Positions 38,410 to 47,686 of a stretch of 64,000 nucleotides of DNA are shown one piece after another. Position numbers and translations under genes: made by a program. Below the pieces are notes generated by a model. That model had not been told where the DNA came from, searched no databases, and saw only the letters and a list, made by a program, of their open reading frames with translations. This stretch comes from Psychrosphaera saromensis (GTDB lineage: Bacteria; Pseudomonadota; Gammaproteobacteria; Enterobacterales; Alteromonadaceae): positions 1 to 64,000 of the forward strand of contig NZ_MSCH01000003.1 of assembly GCF_002954545.1 (NCBI RefSeq), written 5' to 3'. Position 1 is the stretch's first letter. Every line of letters begins with the position of its first letter.

Positions 38410-40665
38410 ATGTCTAGAACTTCAGACAATGCTTTAAAAACAGAGTCGACTAGGTTACTCAAAGACAAAGTAGCCAAGTATGGTGTAACCGCAGGTGGCA
38501 TAATGGTTTTATGCGCTTTGTTACTAATATTCTTTTACCTTCTTTATATCGTAAAACCGGTTTTTAATGCAGCCGAGATTGAACCGATCACTAATATAGA
38601 AAAGCTGACACAAACTTATGCAAGTGTCGCGGTAGAAGAGCAAAATGAAATCGCGTTTGCTCTGACAGAAAAAGGCTTAATTGATTTTTACGCGTTAACG
38701 GGTGACAAAGCCGGACAATTAATCTTGTCTGAAAATATCCCAGAAACCAGTGAAATAACCGCATTTGATGCAAGTGCACCTCAAAAAGGGCTGTACGGCT
38801 ACATCAATGATCAATCCGAATTATTGATCACAAAGCCAGACTTTAGAGTTACATTCCCAAATGACAAAAGACAGCTTATGCCTTATATGAGCTACCCTTT
38901 TGGCGAAAGCGCTATACCGTTAGACACTGAAAGCTTATTTACCATTAACAGCTTCTCATTTGCCACTGACGAAGAGTCTATTGGTTTAATTCATCAGCAT
39001 TCTGATTCAAAAGTATTCTTCACCAAATTGGAAGGTGAAGAAGACATGTTTACCGAAGAAATTGAGTGGACCTCAAGCTCAACTGAATTAACTCAAGTGA
39101 ATGGCAACATTCTACATACACTTGTATCTCCTGATTTGTCTCGTGCATTTATCATTACCACTAATCAGTTATATGTATTTAATACCCGTGACTCAAGTGA
39201 TGTATCGCTGCTTTATAACGTCAACTTAATTGCTAAGTTAAATTCAAATATTAAAGTGACGGCGGCAAACTTATTAGCTGGCGCAAACTCAGTTATCGTA
39301 GGCTTTAGTAACGGTGTGCTTGAACAGTGGTTTGAAACCAACAGCGACCAAGGCCGTGACTTTGTTAAGGTTCGTCAATTTGAATTATCAGGTGAAGCTA
39401 AGGGGTCTGCGGTTCAAGCTATTTACCCAGAGTTTTATCGTCGTACTTTCCTTGCCACAACGGAATCAGGTCATATCAACCTTTTCCACACCACCTCAGA
39501 AGCAGAATTATGGCAAGGTAAACTAGCTGACGGAAAAATTGATTCGTTGGCGTTTTCACCTCGCTCAAATGCTGTTATTTCAATTGCCAACGATACGTTA
39601 AACATTTCAAAAGTTGAAAATGAACACCCTGAAGTAACGTGGTCTGGATTATGGCAAGAAGTTTGGTATGAAGGTTATCCTGAAGCCGACTACGTTTGGC
39701 AGTCATCTTCAGCCAGTGATGACTTTGAATCAAAATTCAGCTTAGTACCAATTTCGTTTGGCACCTTAAAAGCGGCTATGTACGCTATGTTATTTGCCGT
39801 TCCTATTGGTTTATCGGCTGCTATCTACACAGCTTACTTTATGGCTCCAAATGTTCGTAAATTTGTTAAACCTACCGTAGAAATTATGGAAGCCTTACCT
39901 ACTGTAATTCTAGGCTTCCTTGCGGGATTGTGGTTAGCCCCTGTGATTGAGGAACATCTGCCCGGGGTCGTATTGTTGTTAATACTATTGCCTATTTCAA
40001 TTTTATTAACCGCGTTTGCTTGGCACAATTTACCGCAAAAAATCAAAAATGCGGTTCCACAAGGCTGGGATTCAATCGTATTGTTACCAGTGGTTGTTAT
40101 TGTTTCTTATGTATCATTTGGTCTGAGTCCACTTGTTGAGGAATGGTTATTTGATGGTAATACACGTTTATACATTACTAACGAGCTGGGAATTACTTTT
40201 GACCAACGTAACTCATTAATTGTTGGTATCGCTATGGGCTTTGCTGTTATTCCAACCATCTTCTCTATTGCAGAAGACGCGGTATTCAGCGTACCTAAAA
40301 CACTTTCAAACGGTTCATTAGCCCTTGGTGCAACCCAATGGCAAACCTTAGTTAAAGTGGTATTACTAACCGCCAGTCCAGGTATATTTTCAGCCGTCAT
40401 GATGGGCTTAGGCCGCGCAGTTGGTGAAACTATGATTGTGCTTATGGCAACCGGTAATACACCAATTATGGATTGGAGCATCTTTGAAGGTATGCGTACC
40501 TTATCAGCCAACATAGCGGTAGAAATGCCTGAGTCTGAAGTGGGTAGTTCACATTACCGCATCTTATTCTTAGCCGCCTTTGTACTATTTATATTTACTT
40601 TTGTGGTAAACACCATCGCCGAATTTGTGCGCCAACGTTTACGCGAAAAGTACAGTTCACTTTAA
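38410..40665 (+). CDS. pstC: Phosphate ABC transporter permease PstC, extended form
   Basis: A 751-residue inner-membrane permease, more than twice E. coli PstC (319). After a first span (about 32-56) comes a roughly 400-residue periplasmic domain with beta-propeller-like repeats (for example SFATDEESIGLIHQ, SPDLSRAFIITTN). The ABC permease core begins near residue 455: LKAAMYAMLFAVPIGLSAAI, EIMEALPTVILGFLAGL and the LGATQWQTLVKVVL coupling helix near 640. Extended PstC forms are known in Vibrio and Shewanella relatives. The function of the extra domain is not established. Confidence 0.93.
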   Translation: MSRTSDNALKTESTRLLKDKVAKYGVTAGGIMVLCALLLIFFYLLYIVKPVFNAAEIEPITNIEKLTQTYASVAVEEQNEIAFALTEKGLIDFYALTGDKAGQLILSENIPETSEITAFDASAPQKGLYGYINDQSELLITKPDFRVTFPNDKRQLMPYMSYPFGESAIPLDTESLFTINSFSFATDEESIGLIHQHSDSKVFFTKLEGEEDMFTEEIEWTSSSTELTQVNGNILHTLVSPDLSRAFIITTNQLYVFNTRDSSDVSLLYNVNLIAKLNSNIKVTAANLLAGANSVIVGFSNGVLEQWFETNSDQGRDFVKVRQFELSGEAKGSAVQAIYPEFYRRTFLATTESGHINLFHTTSEAELWQGKLADGKIDSLAFSPRSNAVISIANDTLNISKVENEHPEVTWSGLWQEVWYEGYPEADYVWQSSSASDDFESKFSLVPISFGTLKAAMYAMLFAVPIGLSAAIYTAYFMAPNVRKFVKPTVEIMEALPTVILGFLAGLWLAPVIEEHLPGVVLLLILLPISILLTAFAWHNLPQKIKNAVPQGWDSIVLLPVVVIVSYVSFGLSPLVEEWLFDGNTRLYITNELGITFDQRNSLIVGIAMGFAVIPTIFSIAEDAVFSVPKTLSNGSLALGATQWQTLVKVVLLTASPGIFSAVMMGLGRAVGETMIVLMATGNTPIMDWSIFEGMRTLSANIAVEMPESEVGSSHYRILFLAAFVLFIFTFVVNTIAEFVRQRLREKYSSL

Positions 40666-40696
40666 CCCGTAACTTGAAGATATCAGGAGTATAACA

Positions 40697-42346
40697 ATGA
40701 AATTATGGTTCAAGTCTGGGTCACCGTGGGTATGGATGACAGCTGGTGCAGTTAGTGTCAGTTTAATATCCGTTATTGGCTTATTACTATTAATCGCAAG
40801 CCGTGGCCTATCTTATTTTTGGCCGGCAGATATCCATCAATTTGATATAGTCACTCAATCGGGTGCGAATAAAACAATTATTGGTGAGATATACGAAAAA
40901 GAACAAGTACCTACTCAACAACTTGTTGAATCTGGTGTTTTATTTAAAGAAGCACAAGGTGAGACAGTAGAGAGATTTTTGATTAAAACCGGTAACCGTG
41001 AATATGTTGATTTAGACTTTCAGTGGTTACTAACTACGTATATTAAACAAGAGTCTACACCAACTGGCTTAGCGGTTTTTGAACGCAGTAAAAATGGTAA
41101 CTTTTATGGTTACTTAGACAGTATTGTCCAAGACGGCAAGGTTATTACTGACAATAAAAATGAATTATTAATTGAGCTAATAGATCGTGCCGTTGAGTTA
41201 AATGACAAAGCATTGGATTTACAAAACGGTGAAATTGGTGCGATTAACTACGAGTTTGAAAGGCTTAGACTTAAGCAAAGAAAACATGAACTAGACGGTG
41301 ATTTAACCGATCAAATAAAACTCGATATAACAGCACAACGTGATGCACTTCAAGCTGAATACCTCACGTATGAAAAGCAGTTGTTTGAATATCGTAATTT
41401 AGCAAAACGTGACACTGTTATCGTTAAAGATATGCGTGGCGAATTAGTTACCTTACCGCTAAATTATATACTAGATGTTATTTTTCCAAATGACATGTCC
41501 ACTATAGAAAAGGTTGGACAGTTTGGTAAACAAATTGGCAAATTTATTGTTGATGACCCACGTGAAGCTAATACTGAAGGTGGCGTATTCCCTGCTATAT
41601 TCGGTACGGTTTTCATGGTGATGTTGATGGCTGTTATTGTAACGCCGTTTGGGGTTATCGCTGCGGTTTACTTACATGAATATGCAGGTAACGGCGCAAT
41701 TACTAAAATCATCCGTATTTCGGTTATTAACTTAGCGGGTGTACCGTCTATTGTTTATGGTGTATTTGGTTTAGGCTTCTTTGTTTATATGTTTGGTGGC
41801 TCGATAGACCAACTATTTTATCCAGAAGCGTTACCGGGTCCAACATTTGGTACTCCTGGTATGCTTTGGTCAGCCTTAACATTGGCTATATTAACCTTAC
41901 CTGTGGTTATTGTTTCAACCGAAGAAGGCTTATCTCGAATTCCTGGTTCATTACGTCAAGGTTCACTTGCGTTAGGCGCAACAAAAGCTGAGACGTTATG
42001 GCGTATAGTTATTCCTATGGCGAGCCCTGCAATAATGACAGGTTTAATACTTGCTGTTGCACGAGCTGCCGGTGAAGTAGCCCCGTTAATGTTAGTTGGC
42101 GTAGTAAAAATGGCACCAACATTACCGCTTGATGGTAACTTCCCATTTGTGCATTTAGACCGTAAGTTTATGCATTTAGGTTTCCACATTTATGATGTTG
42201 GTTTCCAAAGTCCAAATGTTGAAGCGGCAAGACCATTAGTTTATGCAACATCCTTTTTACTGGTCTCCGTTATTGTCGCTTTAAACATAACTGCCATTGG
42301 CATACGTAACCATTTACGTGAAAAATATAAAGCGCTAGACCATTAA
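40697..42346 (+). CDS. pstA: Phosphate ABC transporter permease PstA, extended form
   Basis: A 549-residue permease partner of PstC (E. coli PstA 296). One N-terminal span (about 12-35) is followed by a periplasmic insertion of about 250 residues with a charged helical, coiled-coil-like stretch (about 160-235). The permease core starts near 295: GTVFMVMLMAVIVTPFGVIAA, LAGVPSIVYGVFGLG and the LGATKAETLWRIVIPMASP coupling helix. It begins 31 bp after pstC. Both permeases carry matching large insertions, so these probably contact each other or PstS. Confidence 0.94.
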   Translation: MKLWFKSGSPWVWMTAGAVSVSLISVIGLLLLIASRGLSYFWPADIHQFDIVTQSGANKTIIGEIYEKEQVPTQQLVESGVLFKEAQGETVERFLIKTGNREYVDLDFQWLLTTYIKQESTPTGLAVFERSKNGNFYGYLDSIVQDGKVITDNKNELLIELIDRAVELNDKALDLQNGEIGAINYEFERLRLKQRKHELDGDLTDQIKLDITAQRDALQAEYLTYEKQLFEYRNLAKRDTVIVKDMRGELVTLPLNYILDVIFPNDMSTIEKVGQFGKQIGKFIVDDPREANTEGGVFPAIFGTVFMVMLMAVIVTPFGVIAAVYLHEYAGNGAITKIIRISVINLAGVPSIVYGVFGLGFFVYMFGGSIDQLFYPEALPGPTFGTPGMLWSALTLAILTLPVVIVSTEEGLSRIPGSLRQGSLALGATKAETLWRIVIPMASPAIMTGLILAVARAAGEVAPLMLVGVVKMAPTLPLDGNFPFVHLDRKFMHLGFHIYDVGFQSPNVEAARPLVYATSFLLVSVIVALNITAIGIRNHLREKYKALDH

Positions 42347-42435
42347 TACACTAGTAATAGATTAGTAAAGCGGTATTTATAACCATTGAGTGTAAATACC
42401 GTTACAACAAATTAAAACGATTAAGTGAGTAAGAC

Positions 42436-43260
42436 ATGATTTCCATGGCACCTGATATGAGTAATAAAAAGTCATCAATAATAGATTTGAATAACTTACA
42501 AGAGCAACAAATCGCCCTTAGAATTCAAAACCTAAATTTATTTTATGCAGAGAAACAAGCTTTAGAAAATATCACCATGAATATCCCTAAAGGCCAAGTT
42601 ACTGCGTTTATCGGCCCATCTGGTTGTGGTAAGTCAACGTTATTACGTTGTATCAATCGTATGAACGACTTAGTAGATACTTGTAAGATTGATGGTCAAA
42701 TCCTTTTACATAGCCAAAATATTTACGACAAGTCTGTAGACGTTGCCTCTTTACGTCGTAAAGTTGGAATGGTATTTCAACGCCCTAACCCATTCCCTAA
42801 AAGTATTTATGAAAATGTCGTATACGGTCTACGCTTACAAGGTGTGAGTGACCGTCGTGTGTTAGACGAAGTAGTTGAAAACGCCTTACGTAATGCGGCA
42901 CTTTGGAATGAAGTAAAAGACCGTTTACACGACAGTGCCTTAGGTTTATCTGGTGGACAACAGCAAAGACTGGTAATTGCTCGTGCCATTGCTATTGAGC
43001 CAGAAGTATTATTGTTAGATGAACCAACATCAGCACTTGATCCAATCTCAACCTTAACCATTGAAGAATTGATCACAGAGTTAAAAAATAAATACACAGT
43101 GGTTATTGTTACTCATAACATGCAACAAGCGGCTCGAGTTTCTGATCAAACGGCCTTTATGTATATGGGTCAGTTAATTGAACATGCTGATACAAACACA
43201 TTATTTACAACACCAAGTAAGAAGAAAACAGAAGATTATATTACTGGCCGTTACGGCTAG
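42436..43260 (+). CDS. pstB: Phosphate ABC transporter ATPase PstB
   Basis: A 274-residue ATPase energising PstCA. Walker [20 protein letters not shown] (near residues 60-78), Q loop [15 protein letters not shown], signature [14 protein letters not shown], Walker [14 protein letters not shown] and switch His in [10 protein letters not shown]. Close to E. coli PstB (257) with a longer N-terminus; an internal ATG at 42445 or 42457 may be the true start. Confidence 0.97.
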   Translation: MISMAPDMSNKKSSIIDLNNLQEQQIALRIQNLNLFYAEKQALENITMNIPKGQVTAFIGPSGCGKSTLLRCINRMNDLVDTCKIDGQILLHSQNIYDKSVDVASLRRKVGMVFQRPNPFPKSIYENVVYGLRLQGVSDRRVLDEVVENALRNAALWNEVKDRLHDSALGLSGGQQQRLVIARAIAIEPEVLLLDEPTSALDPISTLTIEELITELKNKYTVVIVTHNMQQAARVSDQTAFMYMGQLIEHADTNTLFTTPSKKKTEDYITGRYG

Positions 43261-43331
43261 TAATATCGAATTACTCCTTAGCGGTTTTTAACTCGATACT
43301 TGGCATAGCAAAATTTAACAAAGGTAAGACG

Positions 43332-44039
43332 ATGGAATTTAATATAAACAAACATATATCTGGTCAGTTTAACGATGAATTAGAGCAGATCAGAAACGAC
43401 GTATTAAAAATGGGTGGACTTGTTGAGCAGCAACTTACCAATGCACTTAACGCCGTTAATAAAAGCGACAGAGATTTAGCTAAACAAGTTTTAGAGTCGG
43501 ATTACCTAGTAAATAAAATGGATGTTCAAATCGACGAAGACTGCACCCGCATTATTGCTAAACGCCAACCCGCCGCTTCTGACTTACGTTTAGTATTAGC
43601 CATTATCAAAACCATTACTGACCTAGAACGTATTGGTGATGAAGCCAAACGCATTGCTAAAGTTGCCCTTGAGTCGTTTAATAAAACACAGCAAGAATTC
43701 TTAGTTTCTATGGATGGAATGGGAAGAAAAGCCATTGCTATGCTGCATGATGTATTGGATGCCTTTGCCAGAATGGATGTTGATGCGGCGTTTGACGTAC
43801 ACAAAGCCGATAAAGAATTAGACCGTGAATACGAAGGTATTGCGCGTCAATTAATGACTCATATGATGGAAGACCCTCGTTCAATTCCAAAAATAATGGA
43901 CGTTTTATGGTCGGTTCGTTCTTTGGAGCGTATTGGTGATAGATGCCAAAACATCTCTGAGTACGTTATTTACTTTGTAAAAGGTAAAGATGTTCGTCAT
44001 ACGTCAGAAGATGATATTAAACAAAACATCCTAAGCTAG
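43332..44039 (+). CDS. phoU: Phosphate signalling protein PhoU
   Basis: A 235-residue helical protein (E. coli 241) made of two three-helix repeats. Metal-binding ExxxD-type motifs appear as [14 protein letters not shown] (about 98-111) and [15 protein letters not shown] (near 197-211). It reports the Pst transport state to PhoR and keeps the Pho system off when phosphate is plentiful. It follows pstB by 71 bp; a terminator follows. Confidence 0.97.
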   Translation: MEFNINKHISGQFNDELEQIRNDVLKMGGLVEQQLTNALNAVNKSDRDLAKQVLESDYLVNKMDVQIDEDCTRIIAKRQPAASDLRLVLAIIKTITDLERIGDEAKRIAKVALESFNKTQQEFLVSMDGMGRKAIAMLHDVLDAFARMDVDAAFDVHKADKELDREYEGIARQLMTHMMEDPRSIPKIMDVLWSVRSLERIGDRCQNISEYVIYFVKGKDVRHTSEDDIKQNILS

Positions 44040-44100
44040 CCCTAAAGTTAACAGGACAAGTAGTAGCTTATTATAGTGCACTTTTCATATAGCCAATAAA

Positions 44101-44125
44101 AACGCCTATTTCAGGCGTTTTTTTG
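44101..44125 (+). terminator. Terminator after pstCAB-phoU
   Basis: AACGCCT and AGGCGTT around ATTTC, then seven T in all. Confidence 0.87.
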
Positions 44126-44170
44126 TGCTTAATGTTTTTTTATTACCATTTTGTTACATAAACTATAATC

Positions 44171-44204
44171 TCGTCACATAAATGTAACATTACGGACATA
44201 TAAT
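44171..44204 (+). promoter_or_regulatory. Pho box and -10 of the DUF47-pit operon
   Basis: TCGTCAC (44171-44177) and ATGTAAC (44182-44188) are 11 bp apart. A perfect TATAAT (44199-44204) lies 10 bp downstream. The leader to the DUF47 ATG is about 110 nt. Confidence 0.72.
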
Positions 44205-44323
44205 CTACTCTTGTTGACATGCATCATTAATTAAATCGCAGAAACAACTAAACAGGTGTGACATGGTCACGTCTACAAGTTACAATTCGCTCGTTTTTAC
44301 CAACCCCAAAAAGGTATAAAAAT

Positions 44324-45001
44324 ATGGCCTCTAATTCAATACTTGGCTTATTTGCAAAATCTCCTCTAAAAGCATTAGAAGAGCACATTAATAAAGTACA
44401 CAGTTCGGCTAAATTACTAGTTCCGTTTTTTGAAGCTGTCTTTGTAGACGATTGGAAAACCGCTGCAAAAATTCGTGAAGAAATATCACAACTAGAAAAG
44501 CAAGCTGACGTACTTAAACGTGAGATCAGAATGAATTTACCACGTGGTTTATTCATGCCTGTTGAGCGTACTGATATTCTCGAGCTTGTTACTCAACAAG
44601 ACAAGATAGCTAACAAAGCTAAAGATATTTCTGGGCGATTCTTAGGGCGCGAACTTTCAGTTCCTAAGTCAATACAAACAGAATTCAAAGCTTTTGTTCA
44701 ACGCAACATTGATGCGACGAAACAAGCTAGAAATGCTATCAACGAAATGGACGAATTACTTGAAACTGGTTTTAAAGGCCGTGAAGTAGACTTAGTTGAA
44801 AACATGATAACTGAATTGGATGCGATAGAAGATGATACCGATCGCATGCAAATTGCCATACGTTTACAACTTAAACAGTTGGAAAGCGAATTAAATCCTA
44901 TTGATGTGATGGTGACTTACCGCATGATTGAATGGATTGGTGAGTTGGCCGATTTGGCCGAACGAGTAGGTTCACGTCTTGAGCTTATGCTTGCACGTTA
45001 A
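44324..45001 (+). CDS. DUF47 (TIGR00153) PhoU-like protein paired with Pit
   Basis: A 225-residue all-helical protein distantly related to PhoU. It begins MASNSILGLFAKSPLKALEEH and contains the charged segment EISQLEKQADVLKREIR (about 55-71) and ELDAIEDDTDRMQIAI (about 165-180). DUF47 proteins occur directly before pit genes and are thought to control the transporter. The ATG at 44324 has AAAGG about 9 nt upstream and matches family length (about 226). It forms an operon with the Pit gene, 41 bp downstream. Confidence 0.9.
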   Translation: MASNSILGLFAKSPLKALEEHINKVHSSAKLLVPFFEAVFVDDWKTAAKIREEISQLEKQADVLKREIRMNLPRGLFMPVERTDILELVTQQDKIANKAKDISGRFLGRELSVPKSIQTEFKAFVQRNIDATKQARNAINEMDELLETGFKGREVDLVENMITELDAIEDDTDRMQIAIRLQLKQLESELNPIDVMVTYRMIEWIGELADLAERVGSRLELMLAR

Positions 45002-45042
45002 TCTCAAACGTTCTTTTATTAATTAAAAATTAGGTTAAATCT

Positions 45043-46326
45043 ATGGATTTTTTCGCAACGTACGGTGTAATGCTGGTAATAACGGCAGCAGTAGTCGGAT
45101 TTTTTATGGCTTGGGGCATAGGTGCCAATGACGTAGCAAATGCTATGGGCACTTCTGTAGGCTCTAAAGCACTTACTATTAAACAAGCAATTGTTATCGC
45201 GATGATATTTGAATTTGCCGGCGCTTATTTAGCTGGCGGTGAAGTTACTTCAACTATTCGCAAAGGTATCATTGACTCAGCAATGTTTGTCAATAACGCA
45301 GACTTACTGGTTATTGGTATGATCTCAGCTCTTTTATCAGCGGCTATTTGGTTAGCGGTAGCATCTTACTTAGGTTGGCCAGTATCTACCACTCACTCAA
45401 TTGTTGGCGCCATAGTTGGTTTTGCTGCATTTGGTGTAGGAATGGATGCAGTTAACTGGGGTAAAGTTGGCGGTATTGTATTAAGTTGGATTGTGACGCC
45501 TGCCCTGTCAGGTATTCTTGCTTACGTTATCTTTATGTCCGCACAACGTTTGATATTCAATACTAAAAACCCGTTAGAAAATGCAAAGAAATATGTACCT
45601 TTTTACATGTTCCTAGCTGGTTTTATTATGTCACTTATTACCATTCAAAAAGGTCTTAAGCATGTAATAAAATCGAGTGACTTTGCAATTAGCACATTTG
45701 AAACTTACTTGTACGCTGTTTTAGTCGGTCTTCTTGTGGCGTTAGTGGGGAAATACTTTATTAGTAAAATAAAGATGGATCCTAAAGCTGACAAGAAAAT
45801 GCACTTCAATAATGTTGAAAAAATCTTTTCAGTATTAATGGTTATAACAGCATGTTGTATGGCGTTTGCTCACGGCTCTAATGACGTTGCGAATGCAATT
45901 GGTCCTTTGGCTGCAGTTGTAAGCATAGTTGCTAACGACGGTGAAATCGCTGCAAAATCAACATTAGCGTGGTGGATATTACCACTTGGTGGATTTGGTA
46001 TTGTTGCTGGTCTAGCATTATTTGGTCATAGAGTTATTAAAACAATTGGTACAGGTATTACTCACCTTACACCAAGCCGAGGTTTTGCTGCTGAATTAGC
46101 GGCTGCGACAACCGTTATTATTGCATCAGGTACTGGTCTTCCTATCTCTACTACTCAAACCTTAGTAGGTGCGGTATTAGGTGTTGGTCTAGCTCGTGGA
46201 ATTGCAGCTCTTAATATGGGTGTTGTAAGAAACATCGTTGTATCTTGGGTCATCACCTTACCTATTGGTGCAGGCCTTGCGATTATCTGTTTTGTAATAT
46301 TAAAAGCAATATTTGGCATCGCATAA
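45043..46326 (+). CDS. pit: PiT family inorganic phosphate transporter
   Basis: A 427-residue membrane transporter, about ten or more spans. It has the two inverted PD001131-type signatures: GIGANDVANAMGTSVGSKAL near residues 26-45 and HGSNDVANAIGPLAAV near 278-293. Each is followed later by a PVSTTHSIVGAIVG or PISTTQTLVGAVLG motif. It moves metal-phosphate with protons, or sodium-phosphate. Control by a Pho box is unlike the housekeeping E. coli pitA. Confidence 0.95.
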   Translation: MDFFATYGVMLVITAAVVGFFMAWGIGANDVANAMGTSVGSKALTIKQAIVIAMIFEFAGAYLAGGEVTSTIRKGIIDSAMFVNNADLLVIGMISALLSAAIWLAVASYLGWPVSTTHSIVGAIVGFAAFGVGMDAVNWGKVGGIVLSWIVTPALSGILAYVIFMSAQRLIFNTKNPLENAKKYVPFYMFLAGFIMSLITIQKGLKHVIKSSDFAISTFETYLYAVLVGLLVALVGKYFISKIKMDPKADKKMHFNNVEKIFSVLMVITACCMAFAHGSNDVANAIGPLAAVVSIVANDGEIAAKSTLAWWILPLGGFGIVAGLALFGHRVIKTIGTGITHLTPSRGFAAELAAATTVIIASGTGLPISTTQTLVGAVLGVGLARGIAALNMGVVRNIVVSWVITLPIGAGLAIICFVILKAIFGIA

Positions 46327-46342
46327 ATACTCAAATGTACAC

Positions 46343-46364
46343 TTAATTGGTGTACACCAATTAA
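46343..46364. repeat. 22-bp perfect palindrome before the pit terminator
   Basis: TTAATTGGTGT (46343-46353) is followed directly by its reverse complement (46354-46364). The core ATTGGTGTACACCAAT resembles the TACCAATT hairpin at 29356. It abuts the terminator. Confidence 0.85.
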
Positions 46365-46391
46365 AAAAACCAGCTTCGGCTGGTTTTTTTA
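46365..46391 (+). terminator. Terminator after pit
   Basis: AACCAGC and GCTGGTT close a TTCG tetraloop, an unusually stable hairpin, followed by a T-run. Confidence 0.9.
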
Positions 46392-46498
46392 TGGCCTAGT
46401 TATGACCTTTTAAAAATTACCCACTCATAATTTACCTATAATAGAAACTTAATCTATACTTGTCCTGCAACTTATAAATAATATAAACAAGGACAGTT

Positions 46499-47383
46499 AT
46501 GACTCACATCACTCTTTTAATATTATGCATTTGCTTAGCTGTAATGCCTTCACAAACATTAGCGCAGTCGGTCAAGCCTAATATCATGTTATCCAAAACT
46601 ACCTCTTTAGAAAGCATACAAGGCGATGAACAATATAATAAATATATTCTCAAAGACTACCTAGTAAGTGAAAAGCTAGATGGAGTAAGAGGGTATTGGA
46701 ATGGTCAACGTTTATTGTCACGTACAGGTAAAGTTATTAATGCACCAGCTTGGTTTATTAAAGACTTTCCGAATATAAAATTGGAAGGTGAATTGTGGAC
46801 AGCTAGAGGTCAATTTGATTTAGTCTCAGGTATTATTCGCAAACAAACACCTGTAGATAGTGACTGGCAAAAAGTGAAGTTTATGTTATTTGATGCGCCA
46901 GACTCAAAACTCATTTTCAGCCAACGACTCGACTACATAAAAAACCAGATCACGCCTTTGAAGCTGCCTTGGCTCAAACTAATAGACCATAAATCCTTTA
47001 CCGAATTCAGCCAGCTTAAAACCTATTATGAAAGCGTGATCAACAATAATGGCGAAGGTGTCATGTTAAACAAAGCCAATGCCTATTATCAAACTGGCCG
47101 TACCGACAATATAAAAAAACTAAAACCTTTCACAGACAAAGAAGCAATAGTAGTAAAACACTTAACGGGGAAAGGGAAATACAAGAATATGATGGGCTCA
47201 TTGTTAGTAAAAGATAAAAACGGCAGAGAGTTCAAAATAGGCAGCGGCTTTAGTGACCAGCAAAGACTACAGCCACCTAAAATTGGCGACATCATCAGTT
47301 ATCGTTACACAGGCACCACAAAAACAGGATTACCAAGGTTTCCGGTGTTTATTAGGGTTAGAACGGATATGGAAGAGTTGTAG
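46499..47383 (+). CDS. Exported ATP-dependent DNA ligase, Lig E type
   Basis: A 294-residue minimal ATP-dependent ligase with a signal peptide (hydrophobic residues 4-20, cleavage near TLAQ). The nucleotidyltransferase motif I is SEKLDGVRGYW with the AMP-binding Lys59. Further motifs follow: SRTGK, LEGELWTARG, FMLFDAP, EGVMLNKANAYYQTGR and VVKHLTGKGKYKNMMGSL. An OB fold ends the protein and there is no extra domain. This is the Lig E class of periplasmic ligases, proposed to mend DNA taken up or present outside the cell. Monocistronic; a heptamer array begins 4 nt after its TAG. Confidence 0.9.
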   Translation: MTHITLLILCICLAVMPSQTLAQSVKPNIMLSKTTSLESIQGDEQYNKYILKDYLVSEKLDGVRGYWNGQRLLSRTGKVINAPAWFIKDFPNIKLEGELWTARGQFDLVSGIIRKQTPVDSDWQKVKFMLFDAPDSKLIFSQRLDYIKNQITPLKLPWLKLIDHKSFTEFSQLKTYYESVINNNGEGVMLNKANAYYQTGRTDNIKKLKPFTDKEAIVVKHLTGKGKYKNMMGSLLVKDKNGREFKIGSGFSDQQRLQPPKIGDIISYRYTGTTKTGLPRFPVFIRVRTDMEEL

Positions 47384-47395
47384 GGGTGAGTTGGC

Positions 47396-47437
47396 GAGTG
47401 ACGAGTTTCGAGCTTCGAGTGGCGAGTTTCGAGTTTC
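47396..47437 (+). repeat. Imperfect heptamer array, GAGTNNC x6
   Basis: Six in-phase units: GAGTGAC, GAGTTTC, GAGCTTC, GAGTGGC, GAGTTTC, GAGTTTC, preceded by an 8-nt unit GAGTTGGC at 47388. Same unit type and same 4-nt distance from a stop codon as the array at 27366. Confidence 0.93.
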
Positions 47438-47446
47438 GAGAAATAG

Positions 47447-47502
47447 GCTGTAAGCTGTAAGCTGTAAGCTGTAAGCTGTAAGCTGTAAGCTGTAAGCTGT
47501 AA
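47447..47502 (+). repeat. Perfect heptanucleotide array GCTGTAA x8
   Basis: Eight identical copies directly after the GAGTNNC array, with only GAGAAATAG between. The rest of the 303-bp gap (47503-47686) is AT-rich with no gene that I can support. Confidence 0.97.
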
Positions 47503-47686
47503 GGCAAATATTATAAATACGTACTGAAAGCATACTACTAATATTAATTTGTATTTAGATTAGCTCTGAGCAGTTTTATTAGGGGCTTCTAGTTCACATT
47601 TTCGCTTGCAAAAGCAAACTCGTTAATAGATGTTAGACACTTAAAGGAAATGTACGTAAATACAGTAAACTTGGAACTAATAAGTT

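Noticed and set aside
44258-44323. Longer DUF47 protein starting at 44258
   Set aside because: The extra 22 residues are not in the family, whose members start near MASNSILGLF; the ATG at 44324 has a ribosome binding site.
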